DNA of 64,000 nucleotides from positions 11,852,580 through 11,916,579 of the forward strand of contig OY783198.1 of NCBI GenBank assembly GCA_963678675.1, read 5' to 3'. This document shows, piece by piece, positions 1 through 52,032 of the stretch. The first letter of the stretch is position 1. Every line of letters begins with the position of its first letter. A model generated the notes under the pieces. It saw only the letters and a list, made by a program, of their open reading frames with translations. It made no database searches and had not been told where the DNA came from. The stretch is from Xiphydria camelus. Its lineage: Eukaryota; Arthropoda; Insecta; Hymenoptera; Xiphydriidae. The position numbers and the translations under genes were made by a program.

Positions 1-215
1 GAAGTCGATCCATAAGCCGTAAACAATTTTTAAAAAACTAGTGATATCCCCTAAAATACATCGAAAATGTACAATAATGCCAAGGACTATGCGGGTTCCC
101 TTACGAAATTAACTCACTAAAAGTTGTGTCGACAAAGATCCCAACAAAAATTGCACGCCCTATTCCGCTCCACAAAAAAGTATTGATATCCGAATACATA
201 CTATAATATGTTGTA

Positions 216-760
216 CTAGCAGCCCGTCCCAGCTTCGCAAGGGTAGATTGTGGATTGATTTTGGTCGTCATTTAATGAATTTTAGCAGATATCTGTACTC
301 ATAGGTAGGGAGCCATGCTACGCTAAAAAAACACATGTATTTAATTTAAATTGGAAAGTATATTTCTTTTATTAATTTATCTTAAGGCCAGTGGATAGAC
401 AATGTTTTTTATTTTTTTATTTGGAGTAAAAACGTGTAAATTTTTCGGTGTGCCAACTCTGGAGCAAGCCACATACAATTGGCCGTGTGAGAAACATGAA
501 TTTTCCAAATTTAAGCCAGCAATAGTCAACGATTGACCTTGTGCTTTGTTGATGGTAATAGCAAAAGCAAGACGCAAAGGGAGCTGCAGCCGCTTGAATT
601 CGAATGTTAAATCGTTGGAAATCATAGGTATGCGTGAATGAGGACGTCTTCGCCTTTGAATTTGCCAGTGGTGATTGTTACCTCGATTAAATTTGGTTGG
701 CACTAAGGGATTTTTCGTGTAACTGATTTGGAATATTATGTCAGATGTAAGAGATTCCAA
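216..760 (-). mobile_element. Helitron 3' fragment
   Basis: On the minus strand the fragment ends at 216 in CTAG followed by T, preceded by a GC-rich tract (GCTGGGACGGGCTG). That is the expected Helitron 3' structure of a hairpin, CTRR and insertion before T. The end of a Rep/helicase gene lies just inside it. The 5' part is lost near 760, where unrelated repeat begins. Family assignment rests on this terminus together with the helicase fragment at 377-760. Confidence 0.75.
377..760 (-). pseudogene. Helitron Pif1-like helicase, C-terminal fragment
   Basis: The frame holds 127 residues. Its second half has the typical Pif1/Helitron-helicase C-terminus: a run reading LRLAFAITINKAQGQSL, then GQLYVACSRVGTPKNLHVF, which correspond to the late superfamily-1B helicase motifs. 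An intact Helitron protein would have well over 1,000 residues with a Rep domain upstream, so only the tail survives. The first 50 or so residues are low-complexity and may not be helicase. The gene ends about 160 bp before the element's 3' terminus, as in intact Helitrons. It is a relic with no expected function. Confidence 0.8.
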
Positions 761-1372
761 ATGAAGGTCATGGTCAAGGTCAAATACAATATGACCATTG
801 AGTAGCCAGGGAAAAATCCGAAAAGTTTTATATTAAACGTTTTTCTCTAAAATGATTTCCCGCTGAGATAATCAGCTGTACCTGGACTTTTTAACACCCT
901 GTATAAGACTTACTAACTCAGAAACCTTCGCGGGCATGCGTCCAACCATTCTCCAAAGTTTCATCGCAATCGGATGAACAGTTTAGGAAGGCATAATAAT
1001 CATCCGTACCGCTACTTTTTGAACACCCTGTATACGATTTACTAACTCAGAAACCTTCGCGGGCATGCGTCCAACCATTCCTCAAAGTTTCATCGCAATC
1101 GGATGAACGGTTTAGGAAGGCATTTGATATTACCTTAAAGGTCACGGTCAAGGTCATATCCAATACAACCACTGGATAGCCAAGGGAAAATTCTTAAAGT
1201 TTTGTATTAAACATTTTTCTCTGAAATGTTTTCCCGCTGAGATAATCGGCCGTACCGGGACTTTTTGAACACCCTGTATAAGATTTACTAAGTCAGAAAC
1301 CATCGCGGGCATGCGTCCAACCATTTCCCAAAATTTCATCGCAATCGGATGAACGGTTTAGGAAGGCATAAG
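761..1372. repeat. Degenerate tandem repeats, probably a LINE 3' region
   Basis: A block of about 100 bp containing CACCCTGTATA, GCGGGCATGCGTCCAACC and ATCGCAATCGGATGAACG occurs three times, near 890-995, 1028-1125 and 1270-1370. The stretch upstream of it, which includes GGTCAAGGTCA and TTCCCGCTGAGATAATC, occurs twice. The last copy runs into an AGAC microsatellite and TTTTATATATATAGAT, an ending often seen on RTE-type LINEs and related SINEs of insects. The LINE link is an inference because no reverse transcriptase is present. Confidence 0.5.
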
Positions 1373-1400
1373 AGACATACAGACAGACAGACAGACGGAC

Positions 1401-1439
<39 letters not shown>

Positions 1440-1480
1440 GCAGACAGACACAGACAGACAGACACAGACAGACAGACAAA
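1373..1480. repeat. AGAC microsatellite
   Basis: An interrupted (AGAC)n tract of about 108 bp. It is followed at once by AT-rich sequence ending in TATATATATAGAT. Confidence 0.9.
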
Positions 1481-1637
1481 CATTCATTTTTATATATATA
1501 GATAACATACACTGCATATTACCGAATTACATTATATTAATTCTTATAATTAAAAGGTACCCATACCGGAATATACGCAAATAATTATTTGTTCAAGCAC
1601 GGGCCCGCCAAGTACCATTTCGGTGGCCTGCATAGTA

Positions 1638-1876
1638 TACTACCGAACTATGGAGAAAGGCAGTAACTGCTAACCAACAAACTTGTGGAAAATCAACTGT
1701 AACTTTGATGCTTTTAGCCGAAGGGTTTTCAAGACAGATTACTAATAAAACCTAGCTTTAACATTAAAAAAGGGTTCAAAATTTGGGTACAAAATGATTA
1801 AAGATATTCAATAGTACCAAAAAACGCATTTCGGTTTGTTTTGCTAGTTACTACCTTTCTCCATAGTTGGGCAGTA
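1638..1876. mobile_element. 239-bp TA-flanked MITE, copy 1
   Basis: The ends are inverted: TA-CTACCGAACTATGGAG on the left and CTCCATAGTTGGGCAG-TA on the right. A second copy of exactly the same length lies at 37306-37544, where the left end is CTGCCCAACTATGG. TA at both borders suggests a Tc1/mariner-type target duplication. No coding capacity is present. Confidence 0.85.
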
Positions 1877-1906
1877 TAGTCATTTATCATTTCGATCTTG
1901 GTTACT

Positions 1907-2070
1907 TTTGTTACCAGGGCCGCGTCTAATGAGTGGCCATTTCGTGCCACGCACGAAGGCGCGCATGAAGGCGCACTAGTCATGGGGCGTCAAAAGGCCT
2001 CATACCTTCTCTAGAAAAGGGCGCCAAGCACGAAGGCGCCTCATCATCTAGAAGCGGCCCTGTTTGTTAC
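1907..2070. mobile_element. hAT-type MITE with 8-bp target duplication, copy 1
   Basis: The element proper is 1915-2062. It starts CAGGGCCGCGTCTAATGAG, ends AGCGGCCCTG, and is flanked on both sides by the perfect 8-bp repeat TTTGTTAC. CAGGG-type ends with an 8-bp duplication are diagnostic of hAT transposons. A second copy in the opposite orientation lies at 53135-53280. The interior is GC-rich and non-coding. Confidence 0.92.
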
Positions 2071-2591
2071 GTTTTGATACCGAGTGATTTGTAAAGTGGG
2101 CTACTAATTGGGGAAATGGAGGTGGGATACTGAGAAACACTTGGTAGATACTAGGTACTTGGCACTACATTCGGATATCAATACTTTTTTTTTGTGGGGC
2201 GAAATAGGGCGTGCAATTTTTGTTCGGATCCTAGAGTCCTCATTTGCTACGTGCTTCTATGTAATACGTGCTATATTTGTTTCTTGTATAGTAAAACTCA
2301 CGATGTCCATAGTAATTTGAGATAGTTGAAAATCTTACAATAAATTTTGAAGTAATCGTAAGATAAGTATGACATTAGGATTTAATGATATTTATTTAAC
2401 TCGAAAAAATATTTTTTCTATGCGAGCATATCCTTGTGGTCCTGATTTAATATAAATACAAGTACATATTTAGACGGAAGTAAATGTTAAAGTTCTCCAA
2501 GGATTCACATTATTTTTTTCTTTCGTTAGGGGAAACGTTCCCTCTACGTTCTCGTAACGTTAGGGTGGTACATTGAGGACATAGCCGATTA
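2071..2591. other. Intronic or 5'-flanking DNA, nothing recognised
   Basis: AT-rich sequence. I saw no coding region, element end or repeat shared with the rest of the window. Confidence 0.6.
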
Positions 2592-3445
2592 CACAGCCCC
2601 ACAAAAAAATGGTATATACTTTTCATGCGATATATGTTATCCATAGTAATTTAGTCTCCTCATCACGAATCCGGTGTCAAAATTTGGCCATCACATCACC
2701 ATTTTTTCCTAACCTTAAAAAACATGTAAAAAATAGTGAAAATGACCGAAAATGCACAAGGAAAAATTGTTGTTTTATATCCAACTGTATATCTATATAT
2801 AGAAGGCCCCGCTGAATCTATATCCACAACCAGAATTAAAACAGAATCTCATTTTTTTCTAACCTCAAATTTTCGAAATTCTTGTCCGCCACATTGGATC
2901 GGCCATCTTGAGTTTCTGCAAATCTAACTACATATTCATAATCAGCGGCCCAAAAAACACGTATAAATACCAAATTTGGCATGAATCCGTTGATTTTCGA
3001 AAATTTCGTCCACCATATTGGATCCGCCGTCTTGAATTTTTGAAATCTGATTTCAGATTTGTGATCAGTGACCCAAAAAGCGCTCCTACACCAAATTTGG
3101 TTTAAATCAATTAATTTTTTGAAAATCTTGATCTCTGGCTGGTTTTTTGAGGTTAGAAAAAAAATGAGACGTTCTATCTTAACTCTGGTCATGGATATAG
3201 ATTTAGCGGGGCCAGATTCTATATATAGATATACAGTTGGATATAAAAACAATTTTTTCCTGATATTTCCTTGCGCATTTTCAGTCATTTTCACTATTTC
3301 TTACATGTTTTTTGAGGTTAGGAAAAAATCGTGACGTGTGGATAAATTTTGACACCGGTTTCGTGATCAGGAGGCAAAATTACTACGGATAACATATACC
3401 GCATGAAAAGTATTATATATACCATTTGTGTGAGTGTGTGTGTGT
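2592..3445. mobile_element. Foldback element, CACAG-ended family
   Basis: A palindrome of about 850 bp. The left end is CACAGCCCCACAAAAAAATGG, and the right end is its diverged inverse running into a GT tract. The arms (about 2600-2830 and 3190-3430) pair along most of their length. The centre holds inverted copies of a roughly 120-bp module with GGATCCGCC, TTGAATTTTTGAAATCTGA and GATCAGTGACCCAAAAA. That module recurs at 43190-43740 and 59945-60145. It is non-coding, and the short frames inside are shadows of the module. Confidence 0.8.
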
Positions 3446-3715
3446 AAACTAAAGTTTCAAATATAAAGATACTATTTGCGCAAAATTATGACATTTGCAA
3501 TATTCACAACTTATAAAAACGCAGCTCGAATAATTTTCAGTCATTTCGTGACATAATATGATTATTACTTTTTCTCTAACTGAAAAATATTGCAAAAAAA
3601 TGAAGGGAAACTTTCTCCACCTGAGTACACCTTACTTTTGACTTGGATAGTATACGTCATTCAACTTTAATTTGGGCGAATACAAGAAATATTAGTATAT
3701 CAATGTGATGTCTAA

Positions 3716-3783
3716 GAGCCGGTTGTACAACATGCTGATACACTCCATCGGGCAGTATATCGGCATGTTGTACAACCGGCCTT
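3716..3783. mobile_element. Short hairpin MITE, GTTGTACAAC family
   Basis: GCCGGTTGTACAACATGC pairs perfectly with GCATGTTGTACAACCGGC around a 27-bp loop. Related hairpins with CCAGTTGTACAA and TGTACAAC ends lie at 27558-27701 and 28647-28729. Confidence 0.75.
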
Positions 3784-3995
3784 TAAAGCATTAACCTCCG
3801 TCGAATTTTTCACCAGCTAAAATCAGACGCTCGCAGTAAAATTTTAATTTATGTGTGGGTAGGGAATGGATCACCTTATCGTTATATTTTATATTATTAT
3901 TATCATACCTCTGTGGAACTAGTAATAAGACATTATGTTATATTAGGTTTTCATAGATGTGTTTCAAGATTAGACGTGGGGACTGGTGGATTCAC

Positions 3996-4863
3996 TGAGT
4001 CCTCCTACTTATTTGCCATCATACAGGGTGAGCCAAATGTATGGAAACGGTGGAATAACTTTCGAGGGAGACATTTGGAAGAAGAATGTTTCAAACAAAA
4101 CATTTAGGATTTTTCCCTGGCCATCCAATGATGACCTTGAATCTGACCATGAACTCGACCTTGAATGTCATTCCAAGGTCAAGATCGCTTTTTTAAATGG
4201 GAACCCCTATTTTTTATGGCGGATTTGGAAGGAGCGGAAAATTTTACGTCCGAATATGACCTTTGACCTTGACCTTGGATTCAAGGTAAAGGTCAACGAT
4301 CAAATAGGAAAGTTTTAGGTTTTTTCCCTGGCCATCTAATGGTAACCATGAATCTGACCTTGACCTCGACCTTGAAGTTCATTCCAAGTTCAAGGTATAT
4401 TTTTTAAATGGCAACCTACATTTTTTATCCACCGATTTATCTGAAATTTGGTGCGGGGTTTTTTTTGGGTTGGTGATTACGATTCTGAAGATAGATTTTG
4501 AAAATGCTTCAATACAAGATGACGGATCCAAGATAGTGGCAAAATTTTGGAATATCCACCGATTTATCCAAAATTTTGTGCTCATGTCACCTTGCCTTAA
4601 GTGGCCGGTTGCTAACACCATAAAAAATGTAGATTGCCATTTAAAAAAGATACCTTGAACTTGGAATGACCTTCAAGGTCGAGTTCATGGTCAGATTCAA
4701 GGTCACCATTGGATGGCCAGGGAAAAATCCTAAATGTTTTGCTTGAAACATTTTTCTTCAAAATGTCTCCCTCGAAAGTTATTCCACCGTTTCCATACAT
4801 TTGGCTCACCCTGTATAAAGTAGAGAGCTCTCGGGAATAGCAGGGGATAAGTAGGAGGACTCA
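3996..4863. repeat. Inverted flank interrupted by a foldback element
   Basis: TGAGTCCTCCTACTTAT at 3996-4012 is inverted at 4847-4863, on either side of the TA-flanked foldback at 4024-4813. The inner element probably landed in an older palindrome. Confidence 0.55.
4022..4815. mobile_element. TA-flanked foldback with CAGGGTG ends
   Basis: TA-CAGGGTGAGCCAAATG on the left mirrors CATTTGGCTCACCCTG-TA on the right. The arms are more than 190 bp long and pair nearly base for base, including CTTTCGAGGGAGACATTT and TTTTTCCCTGGCCATCC. The arms and centre carry several TCAAGGTCA or TGACCTTGA half-sites. It is non-coding. A TA target site suggests mobilisation by a Tc1/mariner-like enzyme. Confidence 0.85.
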
Positions 4864-4965
4864 GCCAACTCGCGATTGGTCCGCACGTTCGGCGGAATTC
4901 ACGCCTAGTTTCAGAGTAGATTTATAACCAACCGTTATATAACGTATTGGTACATGTGATTCTAG

Positions 4966-45632
<40,667 letters not shown>

Positions 45633-46234
45633 TTAATTGATATGTGAATAGAATTTATCGAGTATCTTTTAACATTAATTCTCATCTATATTCTTATGTA
45701 TATATGTATAACCTGCCCTCTTTTAGAAGGCTTATACGGTGAGTGTGGTTTAATTTCGTCAATATTTATTCACTGACAAATAGCAAGGATACAGTATGTT
45801 AGTGGAATAAGCGTTAAAAAAACTTAATAGAGTTGGTCAGTATTTTTTTCTCGCCGTCCATTGCACGTTTGCCATTTTTCTACAGGATAAGTATTGAGGA
45901 AATTAAGCCCCGCGCGCGCGCTCTATATGAACCTATTGAGCGAGACATGCTGTATACAGAGTGAGTTGCCTAGAAGGGAGGATCAGTGTATGGCCTAAAG
46001 CGACCAATATCGGGTTATTCCATTGTTTTCCTGCTACTTGATCAAGTTTCTCTTCGTGGCAAAGGTAACACCCCTCGTCACAATAAAAAACTTTGCCAAG
46101 CATGGAGAAAACAACGGAATCCCTTACGAAAATGCATTACTGCCGTCTGCGTAGTTACCACTGAAATTCTTTTAATCCTTTGTAATCTCTTGTGGTAATC
46201 GCGCAATAATTATCGCAGTACTATTGTCAACGGT
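45633..46234. other. 3' UTR and flank of the coiled-coil gene
   Basis: The UTR end is not defined. The first AATAAA-like signal is near 46082. The stretch 45950-46000 (GTGAGTTGCCTAGAAGG, TATGGCCTAAAGC) is an inverse match of the end of the dispersed repeat near 50020-50065. Confidence 0.5.
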
Positions 46235-46435
46235 TTAGTCACTACTGCAATATCTGTAACCTATTGCATGAAGAAGCAATTCGAACTTGAGCTCATTGAT
46301 TTTCGCCATTGCGATGACGGATGTGTGAACTGGTGCATTGTCTTGATGAAACAACACTTCGTTCACTATAAATGGAATTAATTGAAACACAAGTTTTATA
46401 AGGTGGGTACTTTCTAACATAGTAATTTTTATCAA
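46235..46435 (-). pseudogene. Mariner transposase fragment around the second catalytic Asp
   Basis: Minus-strand reading gives NEVLFHQDNAPVHTSVIAMA and KINELKFELL. HQDNAPVH is the mariner block with the second catalytic Asp. Flanking parts are gone. Confidence 0.85.
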
Positions 46436-47440
46436 ACAAATACCGCCATTTATACGCCAGGTCGGGTACTTCTGGGACTATTTTCGTATTATGTGGCTTG
46501 AATCAAATTTTAAAAGTATTGAAATGTGATCGTACTATTAATAGTACTATTACCTCAATATCGCACAATACTACATATCGATACCTTACCAAATGTAAAA
46601 GTAATTGTACTACGGTGGGAGTAGCGTGGATTAACGCATTGTGCCCTGATTGGCTAGAAGAGAATTTAGAACAAGGGTTGACATTGGGTATTTTCCGAGT
46701 TCCGGTTGTAGTTGGCAAGGAGTTAGGCTACGCGGAATGATAAAGCGTCTTGACAAGACAGGTATTATGTTTATCTGATCGGTCATCTATTGAATTCGTC
46801 ATTTCTCCCCTTTACAAGCTCCCCTTTACTGCGAAAGACGGCTTATTCCGACCCTTTCGTTAATTAGACTTTTCGGGAAAGGTACGGGGCTACAAGCTTA
46901 TTAGCAGCCTAGATTCGCGGAAATATATCGCCTCACCATTGTGACTGGTGGTGAGATTGACTCTAGATTAGCGAGGTACATAGATCGCGATGATACCGAG
47001 TGGTAAGAACCGATATATCGAAGTCCGTTTATTGTGCAACGGAACAAGGTTGTTTGGCTCATATTTCAATTATCCATAGAATATTTTTAATGTTAATGTG
47101 AAGAAAAAAATCCCAGCAATAGCCAAACGTACACTACAAAGATACACTACTTGTGATTGTGCTAATGGCAGTAGGGGACAGTAGGATGCTGTTCGCATAT
47201 AGCTGCTATAATTTATTATTAGTCACATGCCCGCTAAATCTAAAAAATCTAAAATTGTTAGACCCGCCGAAATATTTACCAATATATTTGATGTAACCAA
47301 CTCATCTACCAAGATTATGTAAATTATACAAATTACTTGTTTTTTGTACACATTATTGTATATTATATATATTATAAAACAATATAGACATTGTGCGTAC
47401 ATAATAAATAAATAAATAAATATGCGTAATATAATATGAA
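46436..47440. other. Intergenic DNA, nothing recognised
   Basis: One weak inverted region near 46560-46620 and 46920-46960. No gene. Confidence 0.5.
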
Positions 47441-47472
47441 TTAACACGTTCACGCCGGCGTGAACGTATTAA
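47441..47472. mobile_element. 32-bp TTAA-bounded palindrome
   Basis: TTAACACGTTCACGCC then GGCGTGAACGTATTAA. It looks like two TTAA-type element ends (compare TTAACACGTTCCGTGCC at 18077) with nothing between. Confidence 0.6.
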
Positions 47473-48109
47473 AGGTTTTTCAATTTTTTTACTATGTTCC
47501 ACCAAATTAAACTATTTGGTAATTGTTTTACATAATAGCTGACTAATAGATGATTCCATATGATTTTTTTGGTTGGTGTATCTCCAGCGTTTGTTATAAA
47601 TTTTCCATTGCAAAAAATATTTTTTGAAATTAACACCTTTAAACAGTGTTTTATACCGTCGAAAAAATATATGATATACTACTCACGAAGACCTACAATT
47701 TAATTTTTGAACGACTTTGATATCTTTTATAGTTCCAGAGAAAAAAAAAAGTAACGTTAATTGTTGTTTACCCCCTATTTCCCTTGTACGTGAAGTTAGC
47801 GGTCTGAAATTTGTTGTGGAGGTATTTTGGTTAAAAAGCAATAAATAAAAGGTTTAACAAAGTTAATTGGGGCCGGGGCATTTTTCATATGGAAATACGG
47901 CGAGACCCTTTCATTTTTGTCAAAAATTGAACTTACGAGGTTTTCAAAGTAAAGTATCGATATACGAAAAATTAATTGCAGTCGCATTTAAATGAGGCTA
48001 CAATAAATTTGTAGTAGTCAGGTACATGGCAATAGTACAACGGCAGTAGTACATCAGTAATAGTGTAATTGCAGTAGTTGTGAAAAAATTACTACCTGTG
48101 GTTTCAAAA
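47473..48109. other. Intergenic DNA, nothing recognised
   Basis: AT-rich, with GCAGTAGTACA-like direct repeats near 48010-48080. Confidence 0.5.
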
Positions 48110-48570
48110 AAATTTTCATAAAAAAGAATTTGCCGCGTTTAAGTTTTCATATTTTTTCCACTATATACTGGTGGTGTCATTTAAGTGTATGAATTTATTT
48201 AAAATCATAAGTGCATAAACATCGAATATAATTTTCTGTCTGAATTTTTTATTTTGAAGAAAAAAAACGCGGCGTTCTTTTTTATGAAATTTTTTAAATA
48301 AATTTTTTGTCGAATTTTTGAGTAACTTTTGATTTACAATAATTTTCCTTTCAAATGACGTCTTTTATTTTTTATATATAAATCTTGAACATGGCGATCT
48401 TAATTGATTTCTAATCCTTTTTGGAGAGTATTTTAAGTATCAATTTTTTTTGGCACTGAATGAACATGCCGCTTTTTTTTTACAGAGAATCTGTTTTTGT
48501 GACAAGATTTCACTACTTTTTTGAATTTATTCATGAGAAGAATATGTACATATAGGAGAATAGCTTTTTA
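48110..48570. repeat. Second copy of the 21269-22727 repeat, no GA tract
   Basis: TTTGCCGCGTTTAAG joins directly to TTTTCATATTTTTTCCACTA at 48143/48144. In the other copy 858 bp of GA repeat lies at this point. It matches onward to CTGTTTTTGTG. Confidence 0.85.
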
Positions 48571-48743
48571 TTATCACAAAATTAAAGTCTCACATTTCAT
48601 ACCAATACGAGTCAATTAATTATAACAACGTTACTTTTGATTTATTCTCGTGATATTTTGAAATGATTTTATAATTAATGTTTCGATAATATTTATATTT
48701 TCCCCAGAACAATTCGTTCGTGAAAGGATTTCCATAAATAACT

Positions 48744-49194
48744 GCCGTATGTCCGCGGGCAAACCGACCAATGTCATACCTATGGTCGATACCTTGAAAT
48801 TTGACTTCGGCAGTGTTTTCCGACGGTCGAGTCTTTGATCCCGATAGCTGTCAATTCGGGAGATCGAAGCGCCTAATCTCGAAATCGTGAATTTTTTAAT
48901 AAATGGTGGGTAATTTGTAGAAGTGATAAAAAATAATCATTCTTCGATGAAATTCCCCAAAAGTTTAAAAACCGGACTGTCAAAGACTTCATGAAAATCT
49001 TCTAATCTACTCGTTGTGTAGTAACACTTAAATTTTAAGTTCTAAAAATTTCTTACCATTATTCACAAATTTACGATTCTGTAGCCAATTCCAACTATCA
49101 AAGACTCGACCGTCGGCAAACACTGCCAAAGTCAAATTACAAGGTATCGGCCATAGGTATCGGCACTTGCTCGAATTCTCCTGGGACATACGGT
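48744..49194. mobile_element. MITE with (A/G)CCGTATGTCC ends, copy 2
   Basis: GCCGTATGTCCGCGGGCAAA at the left, GAATTCTCCTGGGACATACGGT at the right. The arms share GGTCGATACCTTGAAATTTG, ACGGTCGAGTCTTTGA and CTCCCGAATTGACAGC-type core. AAATAA on both sides may be a duplication. Confidence 0.75.
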
Positions 49195-49239
49195 AAATAA
49201 TCCGATAGTCGATAATATAGAGTCATGTCATTTCCTTCT

Positions 49240-49395
49240 TTTTTTTAATGGGTGCTTTCCATTTAACTGAGACGAATCGACACAAGTCGACACAAAATTA
49301 AAACATTGGTTCTTTCTGCTGGAGCCTGCCAATCGGTCGGTGGTTCTAGTAGAGTGTGTCGACTTGTGTCATAAATGGAAAGCACCCAATCAAGG
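49240..49395. mobile_element. Small inverted element with TGGGTGCTTTCCATTTA ends
   Basis: GGGTGCTTTCCATTTAACTG is inverted in CATAAATGGAAAGCACCC, and GACACAAGTCGACACA in GTGTCGACTTGTGTC. About 150 bp. Confidence 0.7.
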
Positions 49396-49459
49396 AAAAA
49401 GAAAAAATATTTTTAAAGTAATAATTAGGAAAGGAGATACAGGCTTTGAAGTAAATACA

Positions 49460-50045
49460 TTATATTCTCTCACATACATTTGATGGAGTATGCGTGTGGT
49501 CGCATTTGGGTACGCATTTCCGATCATTGCCGAACAATCGACGATGAAAGCCGGAATATATCTCACACATTCAATGGCGCGTGTGTTTGTTTGATCGCAT
49601 CTATGTATACATATTTCCGATCATGGCCAACTATCGCCGAAGATTGCCGGAATTTTTGTGACATTTTAACATATAGATATAGGCCGAGAAATCGTAAAAT
49701 TCTCGACTCGTAGGCGCGAGAGGCGTGGCTTCGCGTTGTTAAGGATGAATCTCTGTTAATATGTAACTTATACAATTTATTCTGGTCTCTATCAATAGAG
49801 AATAATCAATTTATATGGCGTAACTAAGCATAGTTTTGGTTATAACCATATATTTATTGAGAAAATTCGATGTAAAAATTGAGGAGTGAAGGGGACAGAC
49901 ATTTTTCCTGTAAAGATACACGGGTGCCCGCGGCGACAGTGCTGTCGTTTCTGACGGAACTAATGAACGAACATGCCGCGAGACACTACCGTGTCTGTTG
50001 ATCTCGATATTAGTTGCTTTAGGCCACATACCAGTCCTACCTCTT
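49460..50045. repeat. Dispersed repeat, copy 2
   Basis: Matches 26085-26545. Its 5' part contains a duplicated unit of about 120 bp (GTGTGGTCGCATTTGGGTAC and GTTTGATCGCATCTATGTAT). Ends in GGCCACATACCAGTCCTACC. Confidence 0.7.
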
Positions 50046-50206
50046 AGGCAACTCACCGTGTATATGAACATATTATTGTATATGTACGTTATCAAGTCGA
50101 GATGCTTTTATTCGGAGGAAAAATTCAACAAGTGAGAAACTTCTAATATATTTTTAGGTTGTGTAGGCGTTATACGTGGGTTATTTGAAAAGTTTCCAGC
50201 CTTTTA

Positions 50207-50778
50207 TTAAGGTATTACTTCCCTAAATGCACTTTTCTTACCATCTTTTTCAAACTTTTTCAGTGTATTGGTTACATTTTTATCTACAAAACAAGTCCAT
50301 TCGGAACAAAATCGACCATCTTGATTGGAAGATAACCGAATTTGAATATTGCTTATTTTGCAGCTTGTCTTCATATCTAACACGTACATAAAGGGACACT
50401 GCGTTACATTTTCAATTTTTACGGTGAAACGACTTTTACCATTTTTTAAAAATTGTGTCAATATAAAGGAATATGTTAGCTAATATTAAAAAAATGGAAA
50501 TTTTTGACTTTCGGGAAACAGAGATAGGGCTATCAGAAAAATTTTTAGTTTTCTCGGTATGGACTACTGATGCCCCAAGCAACCCTGCCACATCTCTACG
50601 CGCCAACCTACACTTGAGTACGAGTCTATCCGTTCACGGAATACATGTGTGCGTAGACGCCCAAGATGTACAGGCATGGGCAAAAAGTTCGCTTTGAGGT
50701 ATAGGGGGAACTCAATGGTCGATACATCCCCGAACGCGTAAACTTTCGAATCCGATTACTAGGGAAGTAATACCTTAA
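50207..50778. mobile_element. TTAA-flanked element inside the mariner end
   Basis: TTAAGGTATTACTTCCCTA mirrors TAGGGAAGTAATACCTTAA, 572 bp. No transposase fragment was recognised. An open frame of 84 codons on the minus strand (50207-50461) has no clear family. Confidence 0.75.
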
Positions 50779-50959
50779 CAAGCAGCATAGAATTTAATTC
50801 TTGCTATCATTTGATAGATGGCGCTGATATTATGTATCCCATAAAAATTTCATGTCATTCCGATCAGTACTTTGCTCATGGCACTTTTATAAAGTTTGCA
50901 GGAGATTTTTTCTGTCGATAATGGTGATCAAGTTCCTTTATTTGAAAGGAAAAAAAAAC

Positions 50960-51349
50960 TCAGCAAATAAAGGACGAGTTAGTATACGGTGAAGTTACAA
51001 CCGTCAAACATTAAGTGGCTGAGTACAAACGTGGTCGTACCAGCATTTTTGATGATCGTTCACAAACGTGAAGGAGACTGTTGAGGCTTGTAAGATATCA
51101 GATGAAAGGGTGCACAAGATTTTGCATGAGTATTTTGGTATGAGAAAATTATCCGCGCGATGGGTGCATAGTTTGTTGACAATTGACCAAAAACGCGTGC
51201 GGTTTGACATGTCACGCGAGGGTTTTGAGTCGTATAAAAATAATCCAGCTAAATTTTTGCGACGTTTGATAACTGTCGATGAAACTTGGATCCAAAATTT
51301 ACTTGGGGGGGGGGGGGGGGGGCAAATGCCAAGGTGGAAAACGCTGTAG
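50960..51349 (+). pseudogene. Mariner transposase, N-terminal half
   Basis: It reads QQIKDELVYGEVTTVKH, stop, VAEYKRGRTSIFDDRSQT. After a shift it reads TVEACKISDERVHKILHEYF, GMRKLSARWVHSLLTIDQKR and FLRRLITVDETWIQN. VDETW holds the first catalytic Asp. The rest of the DDE domain is replaced by an 18-G tract at 51305-51322, after which only the transposase end (QLIKYIELRGDYIEK, near 51411-51460) is visible. Confidence 0.88.
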
Positions 51350-51667
51350 ACCGGTATTTTTTAGATGGATAAAAAGAATTCTTTTCTGACCACTTGAAGG
51401 GTTGGGAGAAACAATTGATTAAATATATCGAGTTACGAGGAGACTATATAGAGAAATAAATTTTTTTTACCTTGAGATATGTGTTTTTTCTAAAAAGGCG
51501 GTAAACTTTTTAAATGACCTTCGTATCGTACTGGAGAGGTTACTGAAATTTACATACGGTAAATAGTAGGTACCTATTGGGACCGTCCAACTGCTTGGAG
51601 GGGCGAACGATCGTGCGCAACTAGTGGTGAAGGCTTGAAGTTAGTCGGCACGTCTCTCTGTACCTAT

Positions 51668-51744
51668 AACACGTTGACTGCCAGCCACCACCGATGCCGG
51701 GTACATTAAGTATATTAAAGTACATTATATGGCAGTCAACGTGT
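51668..51744. mobile_element. Short palindrome ACACGTTGACTGCCA
   Basis: ACACGTTGACTGCCA pairs with TGGCAGTCAACGTGT around about 47 bp. The left border reads TATAACACG. It resembles the TTAACACG ends but has lost TTAA on the right. Confidence 0.65.
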
Positions 51745-52032
51745 CTGAAGGTGAATAAAGGTTGATTCTCACTATACGTTCCGTTTCCGTTCCATATCGG
51801 TTCCGTTCCGTTTACATAAAATATTATGACATGAAAATAAGTGTAGGTATACACACTTTCCGCGTTCCGTTTAGATACCGTTTCCGAACACTTCCGTTCA
51901 GTTTAAACGCAAACGTATTTTTGACGGACAGACTGAAACGTGTCGGAAGCGGTAAGGATAGTGGGAACAGAGTCTTTGCGGGTCAGTTACATATTGTTTG
52001 GCGGACAGCGCGTTTGCTTTTAGTTTTAAAAT

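Larger units (their letters stand above)
50173..51525 (+). mobile_element. Mariner element, deleted and interrupted
   Basis: The ends GGTTATTTGAAAAGTTTCCA and its diverged inverse (GTAAACTTTTTAAATGACC) with TA borders match mariner terminal repeats. It contains a nested TTAA element (50207-50778) 30 bp inside the left end, a transposase remnant and an 18-G tract. Confidence 0.85.

Noticed and set aside
2836..3294. 152-codon minus frame in the first foldback
   Set aside because: It reads through repeated modules and arms, and the same peptide phrases recur in both orientations.
46498..46740. 80-codon frame near the mariner fragment
   Set aside because: No similarity noticed, and an antisense frame of similar length exists. 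Treated as chance.
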